From Hylemonella sp. UBA6679 (GTDB lineage: Bacteria > Pseudomonadota > Gammaproteobacteria > Burkholderiales > Burkholderiaceae_C), in contig DKJZ01000069.1 in the NCBI GenBank assembly GCA_002454975.1, positions 1 to 64,000 of the forward strand: DNA of 64,000 bases, read 5' to 3'. The notes under the pieces were generated by a model. It searched no databases and was not told the origin of the DNA. It was given only the letters and a program-made list of their open reading frames with translations. Below, in pieces: positions 9,072 through 17,944 of this stretch (the first letter of the stretch is position 1; every line of letters begins with the position of its first letter). A program made the translations under genes and the position numbers.

Positions 9072-9760
9072 ACCCTGTGAACCGCACCCGCATCAAAATT
9101 TGTGGCCTGACCCGCGAGGCCGATGTGGACGCCTGCGTGGCCGCCGGGGTAGATGCCATTGGTTTTGTGCTGTATGCCCCCAGCCCCCGTGCGGTCAGCG
9201 CCCAGCGCGCTGCTGAGCTGGCCAAGCGTTTGCCGCCCTTTGTGACCCCGGTGCTGCTTTTTGTGAACCCAAGCGCTACAGAAGTCATAGCGGCTTGCGC
9301 AGCTGTGGCGGGGGCTACCCTGCAATTTCATGGTGATGAAACGCCCGCGTTTTGCACCCAGATGCGTCAGCAAACCGGGCGGCCTTACCTGCGTGCAGCC
9401 CGCATTCCCCTTGGCGACGACGCGCCAAGCTTTGACCTCGTAAAATACGCTAACAATTTTTCAGATGCCCAAGCCATCTTGCTCGACGCCCATGTGGAGG
9501 GTTTCGGGGGTGGCGGCAAAACATTCAATTGGTCACTTCTTCCTCCAAACGTCAACGCTCACCTCGTCTTGAGTGGTGGACTCGACGCTGCCAACGTGAC
9601 CGATGGCATCACGCAGGTGCGGCCGCGCGGACTGACGCTGGCCGTTGACGTGAGCTCGGGTGTAGAGGTGCTGAGCGACACCCCAGGCTCCACACGCAAG
9701 GGCATCAAAGATGCCACCCGAATCCAGCAATTTGTCGCTGCCGTGCGCGCAGCCTCGTGA
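9068..9760 (+). CDS. trpF: Phosphoribosylanthranilate isomerase
   Basis: Amadori isomerisation of phosphoribosylanthranilate in tryptophan synthesis. The product is 230 residues and a (beta/alpha)8 barrel: RIKICGLTREADVDACVAAG with the catalytic Cys, the phosphate-binding LSGGLDAANV and the AVDVSSGVE end are all visible. I use the ATG of the ATGA overlap with truA; the TTG at 9059 is the only upstream alternative. As in other betaproteobacteria trpF stands alone with trpBA, away from trpEGDC. Confidence 0.95.
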   Translation: MNPVNRTRIKICGLTREADVDACVAAGVDAIGFVLYAPSPRAVSAQRAAELAKRLPPFVTPVLLFVNPSATEVIAACAAVAGATLQFHGDETPAFCTQMRQQTGRPYLRAARIPLGDDAPSFDLVKYANNFSDAQAILLDAHVEGFGGGGKTFNWSLLPPNVNAHLVLSGGLDAANVTDGITQVRPRGLTLAVDVSSGVEVLSDTPGSTRKGIKDATRIQQFVAAVRAAS

Positions 9761-9767
9761 GGACCCC

Positions 9768-11063
9768 ATGAATTACCAACAACCCGACGCCGCCGGCCAT
9801 TTCGGCATGTATGGTGGCTCGTTTGTGAGCGAAACGCTCACCCACGCCATCAACGAACTCAAAGACGCTTACGCCAAGTACCAGCACGAGCCTGCGTTTT
9901 TGGCCGAGTTTCAAAACGAGCTCGCCCACTTTGTGGGCCGCCCGTCGCCCATCTACCACGCCGCGCGCATGAGCCGCGAGCAAGGCGGCGCGCAGATTTT
10001 CCTCAAGCGCGAAGACCTCAACCACACCGGCGCGCACAAAATCAACAACACCATCGGCCAGGCCATGTTGGCCAAGCGCATGGGCAAAACCCGCATCATT
10101 GCCGAGACCGGCGCGGGCCAGCACGGCGTGGCCACTGCCACGATTTGCGCACGCTACGGCTTGGAATGCGTGGTGTACATGGGCAGCGAAGACGTCAAAC
10201 GCCAAAGCCCCAATGTGTACCGCATGAAACTCTTGGGCGCCACCGTGGTGCCCGTCGAGTCAGGCAGCAAAACCCTCAAAGACGCGCTCAACGAAGCCAT
10301 GCGCGACTGGGTGGCCAATGTGGACAACACCTTCTACATCATCGGCACCGTGGCCGGCCCGCACCCCTACCCCATGATGGTGCGCGACTTCCAAAGCGTG
10401 ATTGGTGAAGAGTGCCTCACCCAAATGCCCGAGATGCTGAAGCAACTGCACCTCGCTGGCACCCAACCCGATGCGGTGGTGGCCTGCGTGGGCGGCGGCT
10501 CCAACGCCATGGGTATTTTTTACCCCTACATCAAGCACGCAAGCACGCGCTTGATCGGCGTGGAAGCGGCTGGCGAAGGCATGGACAGCGGCAAACACTC
10601 GGCCTCGATCCAGCGCGGCAGCCCGGGTGTGTTGCACGGCAACCGCACCTATGTGCTGCAAGACGACAACGGCCAGGTGACTGAGACCCACAGCGTGAGC
10701 GCGGGCCTGGACTACCCCGGCGTGGGGCCTGAGCATGCTTACCTCTCCGACATCGGCCGGGCCGAGTACGTGGGCATCACCGACACCGAAGCCCTGACCG
10801 CCTTCCATTACCTGTGCCGCACCGAAGGCATCATTCCCGCGCTCGAATCGAGCCACGCCATCGCGTACGCGATGAAAATGGCCAAGACCATGCGCCCTGA
10901 CCAGTCCATCTTGGTCAACCTCTCAGGCCGTGGCGACAAAGACATCGGCACCGTGGCCGACCTGAGCCAAGCCGACTTCTACTGCCGCCCCAGCTGCCGC
11001 GGTCAATCGGTCAAAGGTGGTGAGCAGCCGGTCATGATGGTGAGCGCAAAGGTGACGTCATGA
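9768..11063 (+). CDS. trpB: Tryptophan synthase beta chain
   Basis: PLP enzyme that joins indole and serine to tryptophan. The 431-residue product has the PLP-lysine motif HTGAHKINNTIGQA, the GGGSNAMGIF phosphate loop and the C-terminal SGRGDKDIGTV. The ATG at 9768 has GAGGA in front and begins MNYQQPDAAGHFGMYGG; the frame extends to 9711 but that part reads the end of trpF. It overlaps trpA by ATGA. Confidence 0.97.
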   Translation: MNYQQPDAAGHFGMYGGSFVSETLTHAINELKDAYAKYQHEPAFLAEFQNELAHFVGRPSPIYHAARMSREQGGAQIFLKREDLNHTGAHKINNTIGQAMLAKRMGKTRIIAETGAGQHGVATATICARYGLECVVYMGSEDVKRQSPNVYRMKLLGATVVPVESGSKTLKDALNEAMRDWVANVDNTFYIIGTVAGPHPYPMMVRDFQSVIGEECLTQMPEMLKQLHLAGTQPDAVVACVGGGSNAMGIFYPYIKHASTRLIGVEAAGEGMDSGKHSASIQRGSPGVLHGNRTYVLQDDNGQVTETHSVSAGLDYPGVGPEHAYLSDIGRAEYVGITDTEALTAFHYLCRTEGIIPALESSHAIAYAMKMAKTMRPDQSILVNLSGRGDKDIGTVADLSQADFYCRPSCRGQSVKGGEQPVMMVSAKVTS

Positions 11064-11881
11064 GCCGAATCGATGCCACCATGAGCGCGCTCAAAGCGCA
11101 CAACCGCCAAGCGTTGATCCCCTTCATCACCGCTGGCTTTCCGTACGCCGACATCACGCCCGAGCTCATGCACGGCATGGTGGCCGCAGGCGCCGATGTG
11201 ATTGAGCTGGGCGTGCCGTTTTCTGACCCCAGCGCCGACGGCCCGGTGATTCAAAAAGCCGGCGACAAAGCCTTGGCCTTTGGCATTGGCCTCAAGCAGG
11301 TGCTGGCCATGGTGCGCGAATTTCGCAGCACCAACACCACCACGCCCGTGGTGCTGATGGGCTATGCGAACCCGATTGAGCGCTACAACCAAATCCACAA
11401 GTCGCAAGACGCGTTTGTGAACGACGCCCAAGCTTGCGGCGTGGACGGCGTGCTGGTGGTGGACTACCCGCCCGAAGAGTGCGAAGCCTTCGCCCAAGCC
11501 CTGCGCGCACGCAGCATGGACCTGATTTTCCTGCTGGCCCCCACCAGCACCGAGCAGCGCATGGCGCAAGTGGCCAAAGTGGCCAGCGGCTATGTGTATT
11601 ACGTGTCGCTCAAGGGCGTCACCGGTGCGGGCACGCTCGACACCGCAGCGGTGGAAGCCATGCTGCCGCGCATCCGCCAGCATGTGCACATTCCGGTGGG
11701 CGTGGGCTTTGGCATCCGCGATGCGGCCACCGCCCAAGCCATCAGCCGCGTGGCCGATGCGGTGGTGATTGGCAGCCGCATCATCCAGCTGGTGGACAAC
11801 TTGCCACGCGACCAGGTGGTGGGTGCCGCAGAAGATTTTCTGCGCGGTATCCGATCTGCCATGGACGCCCCTCGGGCCTGA
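11060..11881 (+). CDS. trpA: Tryptophan synthase alpha chain
   Basis: Cleaves indole-3-glycerol phosphate and passes indole to TrpB. The 273-residue barrel shows the catalytic-glutamate/aspartate signature ELGVPFSDPSADGPVIQ and GVTGAGTLD. It is translationally coupled to trpB by a 4-base overlap. A 129-base gap follows before accD. Confidence 0.97.
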   Translation: MSRIDATMSALKAHNRQALIPFITAGFPYADITPELMHGMVAAGADVIELGVPFSDPSADGPVIQKAGDKALAFGIGLKQVLAMVREFRSTNTTTPVVLMGYANPIERYNQIHKSQDAFVNDAQACGVDGVLVVDYPPEECEAFAQALRARSMDLIFLLAPTSTEQRMAQVAKVASGYVYYVSLKGVTGAGTLDTAAVEAMLPRIRQHVHIPVGVGFGIRDAATAQAISRVADAVVIGSRIIQLVDNLPRDQVVGAAEDFLRGIRSAMDAPRA

Positions 11882-12010
11882 GTCACGATCGGTCCTCGCA
11901 CCCAGGCCAGCCACCCAAAGCAGGCCTGCGGGTATCACGTATCATTGCCGCAGCGCCCAAACGCCATCTGGCCGGCGGGCTTGCGGCAATGACTCTTTAA
12001 GGAAGCACGC

Positions 12011-12883
12011 ATGAGCTGGCTTGAAAAACTTCTTCCCCCGAAAATTCAGCACACCGACCCGGCCGACCGCCGCAGTGTGCCCGAAGGTCTGTGGATCAAA
12101 TGCCCAAGCTGCGAGTCGGTGTTGTACAAAACCGATCTGGCGCAAAACCTCAATGTGTGCCCCAACTGCGGTCACCACCACCGCATCGACGCACGCGCAC
12201 GCTTGAACGCCCTGCTCGACAACGAAGGCCGCTATGAAATCGGCCAGGAAGTCGTGCCAGTGGACGCGCTGAAATTCAAAGACAGCCGCAAATACCCCGA
12301 GCGCATCAAAGAGGCCATGGAAGCCACCGGCGAGACCGATGCGCTGGTGGTCATGGGCGGGGCCATCCACAGCATAGGCGTAGTAGCCGCGTGCTTCGAG
12401 TTTGGTTTCATGGGCGGCTCCATGGGCTCGGTGGTGGGCGAGCGTTTTGTGCGCGGCGTGGAAACCGCCATCGAACAAAAGGTGCCTTTCATCTGCTTTA
12501 CCGCTACTGGCGGGGCGCGCATGCAAGAGGGCCTGCTCTCGCTCATGCAAATGGCCAAAACCAACGCGGCACTCACCCGCTTGGCGAAAAAAGGGCTGCC
12601 TTACATCAGCGTGCTCACCGACCCCACCATGGGTGGCGTGAGCGCGGGCTTTGCGTTTTTAGGTGACATCGTGATGGCCGAGCCCAAAGCCCTGATTGGT
12701 TTTGCGGGCCCACGTGTGATCGAGTCCACCGTGCGGGTGACCTTGCCCGAAGGCTTTCAACGCGCAGAGTTTTTGATGCAAAAAGGCGCTGTAGACATGA
12801 TCTGCGACCGCCGCGATTTGCGCAAAACCTTGGCCCAGTCGCTGGCCATGCTGCAGCGCATGCCCGCCGACGCGGTGGTGTGA
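12011..12883 (+). CDS. accD: Acetyl-CoA carboxylase carboxyltransferase subunit beta
   Basis: With AccA transfers the carboxyl group from biotin to acetyl-CoA. The 290-residue protein has the N-terminal zinc ribbon (CPSCESVLYKTD and CPNCGHHH) and the crotonase-like core with GGARMQEGLLSLMQMAK and GGVSAGFAFLGD. GGAAG precedes the ATG. In most betaproteobacteria folC follows accD; here the next gene is a convergent yggT 10 bases away. Confidence 0.96.
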   Translation: MSWLEKLLPPKIQHTDPADRRSVPEGLWIKCPSCESVLYKTDLAQNLNVCPNCGHHHRIDARARLNALLDNEGRYEIGQEVVPVDALKFKDSRKYPERIKEAMEATGETDALVVMGGAIHSIGVVAACFEFGFMGGSMGSVVGERFVRGVETAIEQKVPFICFTATGGARMQEGLLSLMQMAKTNAALTRLAKKGLPYISVLTDPTMGGVSAGFAFLGDIVMAEPKALIGFAGPRVIESTVRVTLPEGFQRAEFLMQKGAVDMICDRRDLRKTLAQSLAMLQRMPADAVV

Positions 12884-12893
12884 ACCACCTGGC

Positions 12894-13451
12894 TTAAAAC
12901 AGCACCGCGTTTTGCAGGTGGCCCACCACAATCACGGCCACTTGCAACAGCAAGAGCAGCACCAAGGGTGAGAGGTCGATGCCGCCCACCAGCGGTATGG
13001 CGCGCCGAATAGGCACCAGTGCTGGGCTCACCAGTCGGTCAAGGATGTCCACCATGGGTGAGCGGTTGGGCATCCACGACAAAATAGCGTAAACCATCAC
13101 CAAGCCGCTCAGGCCTGAGATGGCCAGGCGCAGCAGCCCAAAGAGCGCCATGACCAGCACATCGCTCAGCGGCCCCACGCCGCCTGTGATCACCCACAGC
13201 AAACCAAACTGCACCAACTCCAGCACCAACGCAGCCACCAAGCTGGCTGTGTCCAGCCGCCCCACCGCCGGCACCACGCGGCGCAGGGGCAGCACGATCC
13301 AATCGGTCAAGGCAAACACAAAACGGCCCAGCGGGTTGTAGCGGGCGGTCAGCGGAATGCCCTGCTGCTGCATGTACAAACGCAGCAAACAGGTGCCGGC
13401 CACCAGGCCCACCACCACCTCCAGCAAAAGCGAAACAATTTGAAAAACCAT
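12894..13451 (-). CDS. YggT family integral membrane protein
   Basis: A 185-residue, strongly hydrophobic protein with two internally similar YggT units, each with hydrophobic helices around an Asn/Pro/Arg motif (RYNPLGRFVFALTDWIVLPLRR and AILSWMPNRSPMVDILDRL). The YggT family has been linked to membrane or osmotic functions, but the exact role is unproven. It is convergent with accD and divergent from lysS. Confidence 0.88.
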   Translation of the reverse strand: MVFQIVSLLLEVVVGLVAGTCLLRLYMQQQGIPLTARYNPLGRFVFALTDWIVLPLRRVVPAVGRLDTASLVAALVLELVQFGLLWVITGGVGPLSDVLVMALFGLLRLAISGLSGLVMVYAILSWMPNRSPMVDILDRLVSPALVPIRRAIPLVGGIDLSPLVLLLLLQVAVIVVGHLQNAVLF

Positions 13452-13493
13452 GCGCTGACCCTCGCGTGTAACGTGGACAAATCATAGCTTCAT

Positions 13494-13499
13494 TAAAAT
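13494..13499 (+). promoter_or_regulatory. Candidate -10 box of lysS
   Basis: TAAAAT lies 26 bases before the lysS ATG in the AT-richer 74-base gap between yggT and lysS. TGGACA at 13474 is a possible -35 but the spacer would be only 14 bases. Confidence 0.3.
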
Positions 13500-13525
13500 A
13501 GCGGGTTACCTCCGAAAAAGCACCC

Positions 13526-15049
13526 ATGTCCGAACCTTTAAGCCCAGCCGCCCCCGCCCTCGATGACAACCAGCTCATGGCCGAGCGGCGCGAAAAACTC
13601 CAGGCGCTGCGCGCGCGCCAGGCCCAGGGCCATGGCCCAGCATTCCCCAACGACTTCAAACCCGCCGACAAAGCTGCCGAGCTGTTTGCCGCCCACGCTG
13701 GCCAAACGCCCGAGGGCTTGCTGGCGCAGAAAAGTACGGCCAAAGTGGCCGGGCGCATGATGCTCAAACGTGTGATGGGCAAGGCCAGCTTTTGCACCTT
13801 GCAAGACAGCAGCGGTCGCATCCAGGTGTACGTCAAGGGTGAAGAAATCGGCGAAGAGCTCTATGAGCAGTTCAAGCACTGGGACCTGGGCGACATCGTG
13901 GCCGCTGAAGGCACCATGTTCAAAACCAAAACTGGCGAGCTCTCCATCCACGCCACCAGCGTGCGCTTGCTCACCAAGAGCCTGCGCCCCATGCCCGACA
14001 AGTTCCACGGTGTGGCCGACCAAGAGGTGAAATACCGCCAGCGCTATGTGGACCTCATGACCGACGAGCACGCACGCACACGCTTTGTGGCGCGCTCCAA
14101 AGCGGTGAGTTCCATCCGCGAGTTCATGGTCTCGCACCAGTTTTTGGAGGTGGAAACCCCCATGCTGCACCCCATTCCCGGTGGTGCCAACGCCAAGCCT
14201 TTTGTGACACACCACAACGCCTTGGACCAGGAGATGTTCCTGCGCATCGCGCCGGAGTTGTATTTGAAACGCCTGGTGGTGGGCGGCTTTGACCGCGTGT
14301 TTGAGATCAACCGCAACTTCCGCAATGAAGGCATCTCGGTGCGTCACAACCCCGAGTTCACCATGATGGAGTTCTACGCGGCCTATTGGGACTACCAAGA
14401 CCTGATGACCTTCACCGAAGGCCTGGTGCGCCACGCCGCGCAACAAGCCGTGGGCACCCTGCAGCTGAGCTACGCGGGCAAGCCCGTGGACTTGAGCGCG
14501 CCCTTTGAGCGCTTGACCATCCGCGAAGCGATTGAGAAATACACCGACGCTGAGGTGGACAACCGCGACTGGCTGATCAACGCCTTGCGCAAGCTCGGCT
14601 TGACCGAAGAAAAGCACAAGCTCTCTAGCCGCTCTTTGGCCAGCTTGCAGGTGCTGTACTTTGAAGAAACCGTGGAAGAAAAACTCTGGGCGCCCACCTT
14701 CATTTGCGAGCACCCGGTGGAAATCTCGCCCCTGGCGCGCGCCAGCGACACCCGCCCCGAAGTGACCGAGCGATTTGAGCTCTACATCACCGGGCGCGAG
14801 TTTGGCAACGGCTTCTCCGAGTTGAACGACGCCGAAGAACAAGCCGCGCGCTTTCAGGCCCAAGTGGCCGCCAAAGACAGCGGTGACGACGAAGCCATGT
14901 TCTTCGACCATGACTTTGTGCGCGCCCTGGAGTACGGCATGCCCCCCACCGGTGGCTGCGGCATTGGCATTGACCGCTTGATGATGTTGCTCACCGACAG
15001 CCCCAGCATCCGCGATGTGATTCTGTTCCCTGCCCTGCGCAGAGAATGA
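13526..15049 (+). CDS. lysS: Lysyl-tRNA synthetase, class II
   Basis: Charges tRNA-Lys. The 507-residue protein has an N-terminal OB anticodon-binding domain (about residues 70-170) and the class II core: motif 2 FRNEGISVRHNPEFTMMEFY and motif 3 GCGIGIDRLMMLLTDS, ending FPALRRE. Length is typical. It overlaps the next gene by ATGA. Confidence 0.97.
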   Translation: MSEPLSPAAPALDDNQLMAERREKLQALRARQAQGHGPAFPNDFKPADKAAELFAAHAGQTPEGLLAQKSTAKVAGRMMLKRVMGKASFCTLQDSSGRIQVYVKGEEIGEELYEQFKHWDLGDIVAAEGTMFKTKTGELSIHATSVRLLTKSLRPMPDKFHGVADQEVKYRQRYVDLMTDEHARTRFVARSKAVSSIREFMVSHQFLEVETPMLHPIPGGANAKPFVTHHNALDQEMFLRIAPELYLKRLVVGGFDRVFEINRNFRNEGISVRHNPEFTMMEFYAAYWDYQDLMTFTEGLVRHAAQQAVGTLQLSYAGKPVDLSAPFERLTIREAIEKYTDAEVDNRDWLINALRKLGLTEEKHKLSSRSLASLQVLYFEETVEEKLWAPTFICEHPVEISPLARASDTRPEVTERFELYITGREFGNGFSELNDAEEQAARFQAQVAAKDSGDDEAMFFDHDFVRALEYGMPPTGGCGIGIDRLMMLLTDSPSIRDVILFPALRRE

Positions 15050-15549
15050 AGTACATCGCGCACTACCCCGAGGCGCTGCAACAGCAGGTGCAGCAGCTGC
15101 TCGACAAGCAGCAACTCGGGGCCATGTTGCGCAAACGCTATGCCGGCAAGGCGCACACCTGCCAGTCAGACAAAGCGTTGTTTGACTATGTGCAGGCCCT
15201 CAAGGCCGAGCACATGCGCCAGGGTGAGCCGATTGCCAAAGTGGCTTACGACAACCGTTTGCAAGTGATTGCCCACGCGCTGGGCACGCACACCACCATC
15301 TCACGCGTGCAGGGCAGCAAGCTCAAGGCCAAGCGCGAAATCCGGGTCTCGTCGTTGTTCAAAGCCATGCCCGAGCCGTTTTTGAACATGATCGTGGTGC
15401 ATGAACTCGCGCACCTGCGCGAGAAGCAGCACGACAAAGCGTTTTACAAGCTGTGCACCTACATGAACCCCGACTACTTTCAGCTGGAGTTCGACCTGCG
15501 CTTGGCGCTCACCCACATCGACCTGGTGGGGCCTCTTACGTGGGCCTGA
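15046..15549 (+). CDS. YgjP-like metal-dependent hydrolase (M48-related)
   Basis: A 167-residue protein with HELAHLREKQHDKAF (about residues 121-135), the HExxH-like zinc signature with a downstream His that marks the YgjP/WLM (COG1451) metallopeptidase group. Substrate is unknown. It is translationally coupled to lysS by a 4-base overlap. The last codons and stop are part of a 10-bp tandem repeat (15541-15580), so the C-terminus may vary between strains. Confidence 0.85.
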   Translation: MKYIAHYPEALQQQVQQLLDKQQLGAMLRKRYAGKAHTCQSDKALFDYVQALKAEHMRQGEPIAKVAYDNRLQVIAHALGTHTTISRVQGSKLKAKREIRVSSLFKAMPEPFLNMIVVHELAHLREKQHDKAFYKLCTYMNPDYFQLEFDLRLALTHIDLVGPLTWA

Positions 15550-15580
15550 GTGGGTCTGCGTGGGCCTGAGTGGGCCTGAG
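15541..15580. repeat. Tandem repeat of a 10-bp unit, four copies
   Basis: TGGGCCTGAG is repeated four times (second copy TGGGTCTGCG). The first copy includes the last tryptophan codon and the stop of the upstream gene; the rest lies in the gap before the nagZ stop. Confidence 0.85.
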
Positions 15581-15641
15581 TAAGTTCGCGTTCGCTTGAG
15601 GCTGTTGACCTCAGCCAACGCCTAGCGTGCTGGCATCTGCC

Positions 15642-16700
15642 TTATGGCAGCAAGTCCAGCGCATGCATGTACGGCGCGCTCACCATCAACGCGTCCCACA
15701 CCGGCGCGGGGGTGGCGGGCAGCAAGGCCAAGCGCCGTTCGTCGCTGCGCTCATCGGGCACCCACTGGCCTTTGAGCAGGGCTTCGCTCAAACCGTTGAT
15801 GAGCGCGTCCACCGCTTGACCGCCGTCGACCGATTGGTTGCACAACAGCACCATGTCGCAGCCGGCGTTCAGCGCCACCACGGCCGCTTGCGCATAGCTC
15901 ACCTCCTGGCCATCCACCAGACGCGCACCAGCCATACTCAGGTCGTCGCTGAACACCGCGCCGGTGTAAGCGAGACGGCTGCGCAAAATATCGCCCAGCC
16001 ATTTGGCGGAAAAACCAGCGGGGCGGCTGTCCACCTTGGGGTAGATGACGTGCGCGGGCATGACGCTGGTGAGCGTGGTGCTCAGCCACTGGTAGGGTGC
16101 GGCGTCGTCTTTCAAAATGGCTTTGAGGCTGCGCTTGTCCACCGGGATCTCGGTGTGCGAATCGGCTTTGACAAAGCCGTGGCCAGGGAAATGCTTGCCG
16201 CAATTGGCCATGCCGCTTTGCAGCAGGCCGTGCATGAGGCTTTTGGCCAGCAGGGTCACCACACGCGCGTCTTGGGCAAAAGCGCGGTCGCCAATCACAC
16301 CGCTGTCGCCCCAATCCAGGTCGAGCACGGGTGTGAAGCTCAGGTCCACGCCGCAAGCACGCAGCTCGGCGCCCAGCACATAACCGCAAGCGGTGGCCGC
16401 GTTGGTGGCTTGCAGGGGGTCACGCAGCCACAACTCACCCAAAGCGCGCATCGGCGGCACGGGGGTGAAGCCATCGGTTTTGAAACGCTGGACGCGCCCG
16501 CCTTCGTGGTCCACACAAATCAAGAGGTCGCGGCGAACTTTTTTGATGTCAGCGCACAACTGCGTGAGTTGCGCGCGGCTTTCCCAGTTACGGGCAAACA
16601 AAATCAAACCGCCCACCAAGGGGTGCTTGAGCCGCTGCTTGTCCGCCCGAGTCAGGGTGGTGCCAGCGATGTCAATGATCAGGGGTGAGGAAGTTGTCAT
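15642..16700 (-). CDS. nagZ: Beta-N-acetylhexosaminidase
   Basis: Cytoplasmic family 3 glycosidase that removes GlcNAc from anhydro-muropeptides in cell-wall recycling. The 352-residue protein carries the NagZ signature KHFPGHGFVKADSHTEIP with the catalytic His/Asp pair (about residues 174-191) and the nucleophile region VFSDDLSMAGA. It is the last gene of the reverse block, 55 bases after acpS with a repeat copy in the gap. Confidence 0.96.
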   Translation of the reverse strand: MTTSSPLIIDIAGTTLTRADKQRLKHPLVGGLILFARNWESRAQLTQLCADIKKVRRDLLICVDHEGGRVQRFKTDGFTPVPPMRALGELWLRDPLQATNAATACGYVLGAELRACGVDLSFTPVLDLDWGDSGVIGDRAFAQDARVVTLLAKSLMHGLLQSGMANCGKHFPGHGFVKADSHTEIPVDKRSLKAILKDDAAPYQWLSTTLTSVMPAHVIYPKVDSRPAGFSAKWLGDILRSRLAYTGAVFSDDLSMAGARLVDGQEVSYAQAAVVALNAGCDMVLLCNQSVDGGQAVDALINGLSEALLKGQWVPDERSDERRLALLPATPAPVWDALMVSAPYMHALDLLP

Positions 16701-16752
16701 GCTCTTTTATTGATAGCTATTAGATAAATAAAGACGTGGCTTAGAAGGCGAT
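16700..16752. repeat. Full copy (A) of a dispersed intergenic repeat
   Basis: On the - strand the order is ATCGC, CTTC, TAAGCCACGTCTTTATT, then TAGCTATCAATAAAAGAGCA. It matches the copy at 56042-56090, including an identical 14-base distance between CACGT-side GCCACGT and TAGCTAT, and its right part matches 3799-3829. The last bases touch the nagZ start codon. Confidence 0.65.
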
Positions 16753-16755
16753 TTT

Positions 16756-17169
16756 TTATTTATCCAGAGTTTCAACCACGCAAAAACTCGCGGCGTAATC
16801 GGTCTCGTCGGTCACGGTGATGTGGGCACGCAAGCCCTGGGCTTCAAACCAGGTTTTGAGCTCGCCATGCAGCACGATGACGGGCTTGCCTGCGTTGGGC
16901 GAGTCGATGCCGAGCTTGCTCACTTCGCACAAGCGCCAGGTCATGGGCATGCGCATGCCCAGCCCCACCGCTTTGGAAAACGCTTCTTTAGCGCTGAAGC
17001 GCGTGGCCAGATAACGCACGCCGCGCTCGGGCCAGCGCTGGCTGCGTGCGCGCCAAGTGGCCAACTCAAGCTCGCTCAAAATTTTCTCGGCAAAGCGGTC
17101 GCCATGACGCTCCAAACTGGCGCGGATGCGGCGAATATCGCAAATGTCAGTGCCTATGCCGTAAATCAT
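16756..17169 (-). CDS. acpS: Holo-[acyl-carrier-protein] synthase
   Basis: Transfers 4'-phosphopantetheine from CoA to the serine of AcpP (encoded at 26940-27179). The 137-residue protein starts MIYGIGTDICDIRRI with the Mg-binding Asp and has RFSAKEAFSKAVGLG, the CoA/catalytic motif. Length is normal. It lies 31 bases after pdxJ in the same direction. Confidence 0.96.
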   Translation of the reverse strand: MIYGIGTDICDIRRIRASLERHGDRFAEKILSELELATWRARSQRWPERGVRYLATRFSAKEAFSKAVGLGMRMPMTWRLCEVSKLGIDSPNAGKPVIVLHGELKTWFEAQGLRAHITVTDETDYAASFCVVETLDK

Positions 17170-17200
17170 TCGTGCGCAGCCCGGGGCAAACTCAAAGGCC

Positions 17201-17944
17201 TCAGGCCGACGGCAAACAAGCCAGGTAAGCCTGCACCGTGGCGCTGTAGCCTATCTCCAGGGCATCGGCCACCAACGCGTGGCCGATCGACACCTCTTGC
17301 ACACCAGGCACACGGCGCAAAAATTCGCGCAGGTTGTCACGGTTCAAATCGTGGCCGGCGTTCACACCCAAACCGACATCGAGCGCGGCTTGCGCAGCCG
17401 CGGCAAAGCGCTGCAGCTGCGCTTCTTGTTGGTCGGTGCCCCAGGCAGCGGCATAAGGCTCGGTGTAGAGCTCCACACGGTCGGCGCCCACGGCTTTGGC
17501 CGCGGCCATGGCAGAGGGGTCAGCGTCCATGAACAAACTCACCCGCGCGCCCAAAGCCTTGGCTTGCGCAATGACGGGGATGAGGCGCTGGGCGTCTTGC
17601 GGGAACTGCCAGCCGTGGTCGCTGGTGAACTGGCCTTCGCTGTCGGGCACAAAGGTCACTTGCTGCGGACGCACTGCTTCCACAAACGGCATGAGGTTGT
17701 GAAAGGGGTTGCCTTCGATGTTGTACTCGCGCCCGGGCCAGGCTTGCATGAGTTCAGCAAGTTCATGCACATCGCTGGCGCGGATGTGGCGCTCATCAGG
17801 CCGTGGGTGCACGGTGATGCCATGCGCGCCGGCCTGCAGGCACAAGGTGGCCGCGCGGGTCACGCTGGGAATGCCCAAGTAGCGCGTGTTGCGCACCAGG
17901 GCCACTTTGTTGACGTTGACCGACAAGGCAGTAAAAGAACTCAT
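17201..17944 (-). CDS. pdxJ: Pyridoxine 5'-phosphate synthase
   Basis: Condenses 1-deoxyxylulose 5-phosphate with 3-amino-2-oxopropyl phosphate to pyridoxine phosphate. The 247-residue barrel shows LSVNVNKVALVRNTR, HGITVHPRPDERHI and GLGVNAGHDLN, all PdxJ hallmarks. The ATG at 17944 is chosen because it overlaps the recO stop by four bases and begins at the conserved N-terminus; the frame extends to 18151 only as recO read out of frame. Confidence 0.96.
   Translation of the reverse strand: MSSFTALSVNVNKVALVRNTRYLGIPSVTRAATLCLQAGAHGITVHPRPDERHIRASDVHELAELMQAWPGREYNIEGNPFHNLMPFVEAVRPQQVTFVPDSEGQFTSDHGWQFPQDAQRLIPVIAQAKALGARVSLFMDADPSAMAAAKAVGADRVELYTEPYAAAWGTDQQEAQLQRFAAAAQAALDVGLGVNAGHDLNRDNLREFLRRVPGVQEVSIGHALVADALEIGYSATVQAYLACLPSA

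Noticed and set aside
13538..14911. 457-residue open frame antisense to lysS
   Set aside because: lysS has complete class II motifs; the antisense product is compositionally typical of a shadow.
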